Of a stretch of DNA of 64,000 nucleotides, positions 54,846-64,000 are shown one piece after another (positions within the stretch are counted from its first letter, which is position 1; each line of letters begins with the position of its first letter). The translations under genes and the position numbers were made by a program. Origin of the DNA: Pollenia angustigena (taxonomy: Eukaryota; Arthropoda; Insecta; Diptera; Polleniidae). Location: positions 29,937,882 through 30,001,881 of the forward strand of contig OV884059.1 in NCBI GenBank assembly GCA_930367215.1. Reading direction: 5' to 3'. The notes beneath the pieces were generated by a model. The model searched no databases. It saw only the letters and a list, made by a program, of their open reading frames with translations, and was not told where the DNA came from.

Positions 54846-56289
54846 TGGGCATATCCATGAGAATGTCAACCAGGACTCAAAAAATTTTAACGCTTGAAAC
54901 TTTTTTTCAAATATGGTAGAAAGGAAAAAAAATACCCTAACTCTACTATGCCGGGGTACTTATAGCTTATTACAATTTTTAAAAAGCAAAAAATAATAGT
55001 TAACACTCACTTTCTCATTGATTCATTTTTAGTAACTGCAATTGACAATTTTTAATATTCTGCCGATTAAATACAGATACCGGTAATATTGCAGTTATAC
55101 TTTAAAATTAATGTTACAACAGCAGTGAACAAGATCGACGACAAAAGAAAAAATTTATAGTTCGATTAGCGGTATATTTTTGTGCTTGTTTTGGATGCTA
55201 TTCTAATGTCACGTACGTGTGCGAAAACATCAATTATCTTTGTCATATGAAATCGGTAAGTCTTAGATATTTCAAAATGAAAGTTCAAAGCAAGATATTT
55301 GCTGCAAAAAAATGTTGATCGGAATTTTTTTAAATTGGTATAATAAAAATTTTATAAGCTTTTAAAGCTTGTCACGTACGATATTTTAAGTACTAAAATG
55401 CAACTAAATGCATCATCTTAACTTATGTTGGTATTTAGTTTACATTTTTTAAACCTTATTTTATTACAATCAAAATCATCTTACAAAATTTTTTTGGAAT
55501 CGGTCCATATTTGACCATAGCTCCCATACAAGTGCTACTCCCGAAAACAGCTTTAAGTGCCATAACTTCCTTATAAATGTTGATATTTACATAAAAATTT
55601 CCGACAATGACTTTTACGATAGTACTATGTCATGACAAAATGTTGTGCTTGTAGGTCCAAAATTAACCATAGGTTCCATATAAACCCCCTTCCTTAAATC
55701 GGCTAGGGGCAAACAAATCTCATATTGATGGAGATAACTAGCATAATTCTGTTCTGGCGATCTTGATTGGCCACGGGCCCCAAGTAGGGTACACTTTTAA
55801 AAAAATTTTTTTTAAATATTATAGTGTAGGGTATCATATGAACGGGCTTGACCGACTATACTTTCTTACTTGTTTGTCTAAAGTTTTTATGTACATATAT
55901 TTGCAAAAAATATATTTCATGCCATGTAAATACTATAAGAGAAAAATTTGTCACGTACGGTATGTCACGAACGATATTACATTTTGTTCATTATAAAACC
56001 ATCCAAAAAATTATTTTTTTTCAATTACGGATTATAAAGAAAAAATATGTGGTTTAATGTATGAAATTAAAAAAAGGAGAAAAACCTCCCACAATTCGCG
56101 GATTTTCGTATTTTTTTTACATTCACCCAAATATCACTTCCGTTTTATGTCAAGGTTCCGAATTTGAAATTTTATATATACTTCCCCCTAAATGAAACAT
56201 AATGATTCAAAAAATTTTCCAGTTAATACTATTTTTGAAAAATTTCTGAAGGCGTACAAATGTCACGTACGATGACATGGAAATGCCCA
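54846..56289. mobile_element. TA-flanked DNA element, copy 2, uninterrupted
   Basis: Ends TGGGCATATCCATGAGAATG and GACATGGAAATGCCCA, flanked by TA. It is homologous to 24848-29821 minus the hAT insertion. TCACGTACG motifs occur at least four times. A GTTCCATA site near 55675 is the counterpart of the hAT target duplication in copy 1. No transposase is visible. Confidence 0.78.
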
Positions 56290-57709
56290 TATATGAACAT
56301 CGCTGCAAAAATATTTTTCAATATACGATTTATAAAAAACAAATTTGTTAACGCGAAATTGTTTACAAATTTTCTTTTTTTAATTCCCGAATTCGTCTCT
56401 ATTTCATCAACGGTATCTTTGCGCACATCAAACAGTGAACCAGCGAGTTTTGTTACAGAAAATGCTAAGAGAGAGTTTTGAAAATTTCTGGTGAGTGGAA
56501 CCAAGTTTTGTTACCAACTGCAATTTTAGGTCACATAAAAACATAGAAAAGGACATGCTTCGATACAATCTATATATTCATTCTCATAAAATGCTAAAAC
56601 ATCTGTCAAAATCAATTGTTATCTATTTTTTAATTTTTGAAACGAACAAGATTTGCAACTCATCTACTCATATTCAACAAACTCTTTTTCTCTGCGTGAA
56701 TATCCTGCTTTAATTTCATCAAAAAAAAAAAAAAACAATATCAAAAATAAATTAATAGAAACAAAATTCAAGTTAAACCTCTATTTTTTAATAATTAAAA
56801 AAGGTTTCTTTGTTTTTATGGTATATGGGATTTTTTTTATAACATTTTCATAGAATTGATAAAAACAATTTTATATTTTTATATTTCCTGGCAACAACTG
56901 TGTTTTATTTGTATATTTTTCTGTTTTAAATAATTTTGTCCTAAACTTAATTAAATTCTTCTCAGCATTAAGTACATACATTTTTGTATTTTTACTCGTT
57001 TTTAATTAAATCATTTTATTTAATATTCAGCTGTTCGACGAAATTCTGACATGACTAAAAGCTCTTGGTTAGAATGACAATAACAGTGGAAGGAAGGAAA
57101 GGAAAGGAAGGGAAGGGAATGGAAAAGGGGTGGTAAATACGCGGATACTAAATGTACTCTTGACATTGTCAAGAATAATTATAGCCAACCTTGATGTAAG
57201 AGCTAAAAAAACTAATAATAATAAAATGTTGCTATAAATTTAGCAAAAAGTACTAATTGTTTTTGTAAAAGCACTTTTAATTTTAAACAAAAATTTTAAT
57301 TAAAATGATGAAAAGTTATAAAAATATATAAATTAAAGAAAGTTAAAAAGCTTAAAATTTATTTGTTATTGTAACTAGTCTGTGTTTGTTGTGCAAAATG
57401 TCCTTATTTATAATTTCAACTTTAATCAAATTAACCACACCTTAATGTTTCCTTATGGGGTTCTATTTCATACCAATTATCTCTAATTAATTATTTCTTA
57501 CATACTAAAAGACAAAGCCACCTTTAACTTAATTAACATCATTCGTCTTTGGCCAAAATATTTTCATAATTTCCTTATATTTCAGTTAAGTAAGATAATA
57601 AACTGTAATGGTCTGCAATCAATAAGAGTTTAACAATGTCATTAAGCTTTATTTCCATTTATATTTTATAAAAATAGTTTCGATAGACACTGTATTTGTC
57701 TTTCCCAAT
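56290..57709. other. Sequence without a recognisable gene
   Basis: Includes a purine-rich (GGAAG/GGAAA)n tract at about 57089-57125. Short frames are not supported. Confidence 0.45.
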
Positions 57710-57861
57710 CAGTGTTACCATCAGCAAACTCCAAAATTACACTTGAAATAAAGCAAAATTACCCAATTTTAATGAAATAACACCTTATATAAAATTTAAG
57801 TTTTATTTAATAAAAAGATATTTACAAAGAAGCAAAAATACAACATACTCATTTAAAGTAC

Positions 57862-58330
57862 GTGATGTTCCATTAAATAATCCGTCATTTAGTAATGCTC
57901 CATCAAATAATCCTGTCGCATCTAGTTCTTCCATCAACAATAACCCTGCAACTAATTTAAATTATGCCGAAGTTTTAATAAATAATGTAAACAATATTAG
58001 TTCTCACGGAGAATTAAGAGTAGTTCCTCCAAAAAAACAAATTTTTATATCACGCTTTGCATTCGACACTTCTGCTGATGATATTGATTTCTATATTAAA
58101 TCAAAGCTTAACCAAAATGCTGACATTGCTGTTCGTAAATTCACTTATTCACAAGCGAGGAGTATTACGTCTTTTAAAATTACTGTTCCGTTTAATACAT
58201 ATTTTTGATCGTGTGGTTGACCCGTCATTCTGGCCAAATCATGTTGTAGTCTGAGAATACGAATACAATATAAACCAACGTGGAAATAATATTGTACATC
58301 TCCAACCTCGCCAACAAACAAGCCAAAAAA
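57862..58330 (+). pseudogene. LINE ORF1, C-terminal part, frameshifted
   Basis: The reading contains an Asn/Ser-rich linker (SNAPSNNPVASSSSINNN), then KQIFISRFAFDTSADDIDFY, an AVRKFTYSQARSITSFKITV block, and after a frameshift near 58208 VDPSFWPNHVVV followed by REYEYNI. The DDI..YI and SFWP..V..REY wording is that of ORF1 proteins of insect LINEs, where they act as nucleic-acid-binding partners of ORF2. The N-terminal part is absent because the copy is truncated. Confidence 0.65.
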
Positions 58331-58337
58331 ACTAATT

Positions 58338-61155
58338 AATACTAGAGATATTCAACTTAATATTATCTATCAAAATGTTCGAGGATTAAAAAGTAAATGC
58401 TCTAGACTATATCAAGACAGCTTTGACTTTAATAATCATATTATTTGCTTCACCGAGACCTGGCTTAACAATACCTTTTTAAATACGGACATTTTTTGCA
58501 AAAATTTTCAAGTCTTCCGTCGAGATAGAATTACAAATACGACTGGGGGTGGTGTATTAATAGCGATCTCTAATGACTTTTCAGCTGAGGAATTAAAAGT
58601 TGATATAGGCTGTAACATTGAATTTATCGCTGTGGTCCTGAAAATTAGTCACATAAAAGTTTTTATTACCTGTTCGGTTATTCCTCCTCAATCAGATTTG
58701 TTAATTTATCAGCAACACATTGCTTTAATTAAAACAGTTTCTTTAAAGACTAATCCCGATGATCTCATTTTTGTTTTTGGTGATTTTAATTTACCTCGAA
58801 TTAGCTGGCAATTCTCTCCTGAGAATTATAATTACATACCCATAAGTTCTGATGAAAATGGTGCCGATGTATTTTGTAATATTTCAAATCTATGTCTACA
58901 CTAAATCAACGGAGTCTACAATATTTTTAGAAAATTGCTTGATCTGGTATTTGTAAACGTACCTAATGAACGCACAGTAAATCGTGTTGAACCAGTTACA
59001 CTGCCCGAAGATCGATACCACCCCACAATTGAAATAAGCTGTAATATTCAAGGTTTAAATTGCGCTAAAAATGTTACGAAAAAGGAAAAAAAAATTCTGC
59101 TTCCAACGTAAAAATTACGCGGATTTAAACAATCGTTTATATAATACTAATTAGCTTCAACTATTATCCATACCAAATGGTTTGACGAATTCTGTTGATA
59201 AAATGATTCAAATTTTTTACGAAACCATGTACCAATATATGGATGAATGTATTCCAAAATATTCGCCACGTTCTCAAACTGGTCCACCCTGGAACTCTAA
59301 ACAACTATCTTCCTTAAAAAATCTTAAAAATAAATATTATAAAAAAAACAAGAAATATGGCCACGCATTTGATTATGGAAAATACTCTGTTCTTCGTGCT
59401 GAACACAATTTGCTGAATGCTCAACTGTCCAAAAACTACCTAACCAAAATGAAACATAGTTTTAATCGTAATCCGAGGTCGTTCTTTAAGTTTGTTAACT
59501 CAAAAAGGAAGAATTACGGCACCAAATCATTTATGAAATATTTAAGTACAGAGTCAAGCAATGAATCAGACATTAGCAATTTATTCGCTGAATTTTTTGC
59601 CTCTACTTACTCTAATGCCGAATACGATGATGATGAACCCTATCCTTTTAATGTTCACTCCATTCAAACAATATCATTCCCATTACTTGACACTACGCAC
59701 ATAATAAAATGTTTAAAAAACTTCAAATCCTCACTGTCGTGTGGTCCAGATGGCATACCAAGTTGTCTTTTGAAAAATTGTGCACCAGCTATTGCAACAC
59801 CTTTATCAATTATATTTAATACTTCTTTAAAATATGGCTACTTCCCTAGAATTTGGAAAGAATCGTTTCTTATTCCTTTATTCAAATCTGGCAATAAGTC
59901 AAATATAATAAATTATCGAGGCAAAGCTAAATTAAACGCTATTCCAAAACTATTTGAAAAATGTATTACTGATTCTCTCGTTCATCAAGTATCTCCCCTA
60001 CTTACGCCATGTCAACACGGTTTTCGTAAAGGATCTTCAGCTATGACTAATATTCTATAATTAACTACTTTGGTTAATGAAGGATTTACTCTTGGTCAAC
60101 AAACAGATGTCATTTATACTGACTTCAGTAAAGCCTTTGATAAAGTTAATCACAAGCTTCTGCTTAAAAAATTGGATAAAATGGGTTTCGATGTTAATGT
60201 TTAAGCTGGTTAAAGTCATATCTGTTATGCAGAACACAGTCTGTTAAATTTAATTCTGCAAATTCAAGAAATATTTTGGTAAAATCCGGTGTTCCGCAGG
60301 GAAGTCACCTGGGCCCAATTTTATTTCTACTTTTCATCAACGATTTGCCTGAAGCAATAAATTATTCTAATATACTGATGTTCGCAGACGATGTTAAAAT
60401 ATTTTTAAGCCTCAAGCATTTACCAGATAATAATTATCTCCAAAAGGACTTGGATAATTTTTATAATTGGTGTAACATTAATTTAATGGAACTTAACCTC
60501 AAAAAATGCAAGTGGTCATAAACTGGAATCAGTTAACGTAATTATGGATCTTGGTGTTTTGTTGGATGGAAAATTAAACTTTGTACAACATATCATGATG
60601 GCTGTTAATAAAACTCGAGGAATCTTGGCTTTCATCAAACGATGGGCAAAAGAATTTAAGGACCCCTTTATTACCAAAAGATTATTCACGTCACTTGTAA
60701 GACCGATTTTAGAGTATGGCTCAATTGTATGGGACCCCTACTATAACGCTCACATTAATCTTATCGAATCTGTTCAGAAACAGTTTTTGCTTTTTTGTTT
60801 AAGAGATGCTTATAGAGGCTATTCTGCGCTTCCATCATATTCATCACGACTTGCTTTGATTCGACTGCCAACATTAAAAAGCCGAAGAATTATGCTTAAC
60901 GTTTCATTTCTTGTAAATCTTTTAAACGGAAATGTTTTATCAGATTTTCTCTTAAGTAAAATATCATTGAATGTTCCTCAACGCACATTAAGATTTAAGC
61001 AACCACTATATGTTAAAACTTTTAAAACAAACTACGAGATGGCAGACCCGTTTAGGAAATTATGTTGTTGTTTTAATGAAATGTTTAATTTTGTAGATTT
61101 TTCTTTAAATGTTGATGTTATTAAACGTAATATTATTTTAAGTTTAAACATGTAA
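58338..61155 (+). pseudogene. LINE ORF2: AP endonuclease and reverse transcriptase, broken
   Basis: Endonuclease: IYQNVRGLKSK, ICFTETWLN (catalytic Glu), FVFGDFN and, past a stop at 58902-58904, a DRYHPTIEI block with the late His. A linker follows (ORF 59182-60060). RT: SCGPDGIPSCLLKN, FLIPLFKSGNKSN, PCQHGFRKGSS, a stop at 60058-60060, IYTDFSKAFDKVNH, further breaks near 60200, GVPQGSHLGPILFLLFINDL, and the catalytic FADD in LMFADDVKIF. The end of the ORF (60544-61155) has GVLLDGKLNF and SLVRPILEYGSIVWDPY. The nuclease is of the APE type used by the Jockey/CR1/I groups; the clade is not resolved. Stops and frameshifts make it inactive. Confidence 0.9.
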
Positions 61156-62519
61156 CTGCAGTTAAATTGAGAAAAATTGTTAAATTTAATATTTAGTCTG
61201 TAAGGATTGTATCCATAGACTTAATTTAATTAATAAATAAATAAATAAATAAATAAAAAGAAGAAGTCAAACTGTTAAGATTCTTATTATAATTTAAAAA
61301 GAAAATTAACAAAAATATCTTTAGAGACTTAAAAACAATTAATAAAACTTAAAATAAAACTCCTAAAATAATGAGAATAACTTCCATATTTGGTTGCATA
61401 TATCTAGGGAAGGTTCAAAACATTCATTGCTATTCCTTTGTGTTTTTAAGCCCGATAGCTGTCAATCGAACTGTCATATTGCTCTCATTTTTTGCTTATG
61501 CACATGACCACCAAATTATCCAAATTTACTTTGAAAGTCAGCCATCGATTTTCGCAACTTATAGGCGACTTCATGATTTAAACGACGCAACTAATTTTTC
61601 ACAAGTGAGGGCGATGTGTTGATTTATAGAAAATAAACTGTCAATTCGACGTTAAGGCCGTGCAATGTGACATATTTTGATTGTTTTCCGTAGGGCTGTG
61701 AAGTCACTGGTGTATGCTGATAACCCAGTAACAATTGACGTCTTGGATGTCTACATTGTTCATTTTATTCGTGACGTGACACGCAGCCAGCAATGCTCGA
61801 AAAAGAGCAACAAAATTGGACGTCTGCAATGCGTTTCGTCTAGGACAGGCGCGGTGCCTATTTGTTTGAAATCAGTTTCAAATGGTAATGCCGTGTATCA
61901 ATCTGAGATTAAAATAAATTTTGTTTTGTGTTGTCTACCATTTTAAGTTTTATGGTCTTAAAAATACCCTTTATACCTTATTTAGTAAACAAATTGCCTG
62001 CAGGGTTTTATACAACTGTCCCTTTCGTAATTCAGATTATCAACTGTAAAGGGAGTTAAATATTCTTTAAACTAAAGCATTTAAAAATTAAAAGATACAA
62101 ATTTAATTAAATTATATGTTGAAATAGTGGAAAAATCTTCGCACAGGCTAGTTTTGACTTTGAATAACTTTTTTAAATAAACTTCAGGTTCTAAATCACT
62201 ATGATAGTCATCTTTATCCAAATCTAAGAGTCCATCCTGCGACATTTATTACCAAACTTTTGAAAATATATATTTAATGATTGAAGTCTTTGCTCAAAAA
62301 GAAACCGAGACTTTGGTTCAGAAGACTGTGCATTTTTTATCAACAATATTTAAAAAGAAATAAATGTCATCACTGAAATCGAATCTTGAGTTTGTTTGGG
62401 AATATGAAGTAAGAAATTCAAAAAACACCTGAATTACACCTAAGAGAAATTACCCACGCTCTACCCACGACAGTAAAAATTATACCAAATTCGGTTAATT
62501 ACCCACAGTGGCAACACTG

Positions 62520-63400
62520 ATCCTAATGTTTGTTTTTATTTTTAGATTATGTACTAAATTGTGCATTAGAGTAATTGTTTTTGCTCCTATGAGACCTGCT
62601 GCAAAATGTTGCTTCTCCTGTTAAACAGCTGCCAACACAATTTCAATATAATTTGTCTATTTTTGTTGTAGTTGTTGGTTGTTGCTGCTGTTGATGTTTT
62701 TTTTTTGCCCTGTGCCACAAACTTTCCCTTTTGTTCAGGAATTTTTAACAACATTAATGTGTGCCTGTGTGCGGCAGCTTCATAAATAGAAATCATTTAT
62801 AACAATGAAATACAATTAGTTTAACTTATTATCATGATAATCATTATCTAATGCAGCTCATTAGGATGTTCATTGGTAAATGGACACAATAGAGAGTCAT
62901 ACAGAGAGAGAGAGAGAGTTAGAGCTAGAGTGATAAGTATGAGCAAAGACCACGAAAAATGTATATTAAATTTTTCCAGCTATTCACAATATTCATATTA
63001 AATTGCTAAAATTGGTTTAATTCTTTGCCTTTAATATAAAAAGTAAATGTTGCTAATTGAAACCTGAGTTTTTTTTTGGACTTTATGCTGGAATTTAAAA
63101 TTTTTTTTGGCACTATAAAATAGATACGCTCGTATGTACTAAATTTAAGTTTTTTCTTCTTACTTTAGTACGAGTAGTACTCAAAAATTAAAGAGCGAAT
63201 AACACTTAAAAGAACTTAAAAAAAAAAAATCCAAAATGGGATAACTTTCGAAAAGCAATATGCGTGCATTCGCGTGTATTTGCAAAAGTTTATTGTATAG
63301 AAACAACAACAAAACTACAAGAAGAAAACTTAAGATTATTTTCATGTTTAAAAAGCAATAATAATAATTCCCATATTCTTTTTGTTAACATAATTTGCCT
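62520..63400. other. Sequence without a recognisable gene
   Basis: An (AG)n run at about 62901-62918. No supported frame. Confidence 0.5.
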
Positions 63401-63404
63401 CTAA

Positions 63405-63705
63405 TCATGTTATGGTTAAATATGAAAATAATAATAACAATAGTATTTTTCTCTTTTCCAAGAGCAAAATGCTATGGTTGGAAACCAACAATAGCATGGT
63501 TGTTAAAAAATTTGTATAGTTATTATTAACTATAACATGATTAGAGATTATTAACCATAACATGGTTGTGGCTTCTTGAACCATTAGTATGGTTGTCGCT
63601 GACAATAATATGATTAAATTAAACATAAAATGTTCAAAATTTCTTTTTAAAATAGTGTTGTTGGCGGTGACCATATTCTAACATGTTTTTTCTCTGGGTG
63701 AATAC
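63405..63705. repeat. Array of AACCAT/ATGGTT motifs
   Basis: Self-complementary motifs such as aaccataacatggttg, accattagtatggttg and agcatggttg recur over 300 bases. The right edge, acatgttttttctctgggtg, is the inverse of a CAGAGAAAAAACATG-type end like those of the elements at 11054 and 32657. A matching left end is not found, so the element may be truncated or bounded differently. Confidence 0.45.
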
Positions 63706-64000
63706 ATCAAATTTTTAAAGTAGAGAAATTCCTCTGTAAGCAAAGAGCGGAATACAACAAAAGTAAAATAAACATGTGTAACGGGTAAGTAAAAGGATAA
63801 TATTCTCTTTGTTTCTGTGAGGTAAGTGTTTAGGTTAGAATCAATCCAATCTCACTCTCGGATTTTTTCAAGTAAGAATCGAGATTAAACCAAGTATTTC
63901 GCACTTGAATATCCGTACTTGAATCAAGCATTCTGTATTTGATTTAAGGAAATCCATACTAACCGTACTATTGACACTGCTTCGGCTTGATTTAAGAACG
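63706..64000. other. Sequence without a recognisable gene
   Basis: Nothing supported up to the window edge. Confidence 0.4.

Larger units (their letters stand above)
57856..61258 (+). mobile_element. 5'-truncated LINE with (AAAT)n tail
   Basis: Comparison with MITE copy A fixes the insertion: MITE sequence stops near 57855 and resumes near 61260. The inserted part contains the end of ORF1, an endonuclease and a reverse transcriptase, and ends in (AATA)n at 61227-61256. The 5' end starts within ORF1. Confidence 0.88.
57710..62519. mobile_element. hAT-like MITE, CAGTGTTRCCA family, copy B, split by a LINE
   Basis: Starts CAGTGTTACCATCAGC and ends AGTGGCAACACTG. Flanking octamers TTCCCAAT and ATCCTAAT match at 6 of 8. 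Segments 57710 to about 57855 and about 61262-62519 together match copy A end to end. Confidence 0.8.

Noticed and set aside
37426..61946. Pair of similar short frames (37426-37668 and 61677-61946) as a conserved gene
   Set aside because: Both lie in copies of one MITE and differ by insertions and shifts, so similarity reflects repeat ancestry.

Overview
This is AT-rich (long A/T runs, very little open frame) eukaryotic DNA that looks like repeat-filled intergenic or intronic sequence of a higher fly (schizophoran Diptera). That assignment is inference: it rests on the types of transposon remnants (Osvaldo-like Ty3/gypsy, Jockey, mariner, Helentron/DINE-like), short spliced exons with GT..AG introns, and abundant tacata/atgtacatac simple sequence. 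There are no operons, CRISPR arrays or bacterial signals. Almost every boundary below was found by eye from terminal inverted repeats (TIRs), target-site duplications (TSDs) and comparison of copies inside the window.

Layout. 1-4.2 kb: a DNA element with TTAATCGGTTAA arrays (492-1952) and a Myb-like coding relic near 2.95 kb. 4.3-5.5 kb: a Harbinger-like element (4327-5147) that splits a small open frame. 5.8-6.5 kb: three spliced exons of a SMYD-type SET/MYND methyltransferase on the minus strand, the only well-supported host gene. 6.5-15.6 kb: A/T-rich sequence with many miniature elements, among them a three-member hAT-like MITE family and a deleted mariner. 15888-23901: a complete, apparently young Ty3/gypsy LTR retrotransposon on the minus strand, with gag, a -1 frameshift site, pol and an unusual third ORF. 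24.8-29.8 kb: a TA-flanked DNA element interrupted by a hAT transposon (25674-29379), itself carrying a pogo-like MITE; the uninterrupted paralogue is at 54846-56289. 31-36 kb: two Helentron/DINE-like elements, the second holding a large inverted minisatellite and a hAT MITE. 36.9-38.1 kb and 57.7-62.5 kb: two copies of a hAT-like MITE, the second split by a 3.4 kb LINE. 40.1-47.8 kb: one mariner-like copy opened by about 6.4 kb of nested insertions. 49.7-53.5 kb: more hAT-like and foldback elements. 53.5-54.2 kb: a LINE reverse-transcriptase relic; 54.6 kb: a tRNA-derived SINE.

How the parts act together: the LTR element encodes its own cycle (Gag particle, protease, RT/RNase H, integrase, tRNA-Lys-type primer site, polypurine tract). 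Nearly everything else is non-autonomous or decayed and depends on enzymes not encoded here. The most interesting signals are a set of hairpins with co-varying stems and a constant GTAA loop in the LTRs, a third retrotransposon ORF with a SUMO-interaction-like motif and a splice acceptor at its ATG, and a group of DNA elements with similar ends but quite different self-complementary internal arrays.
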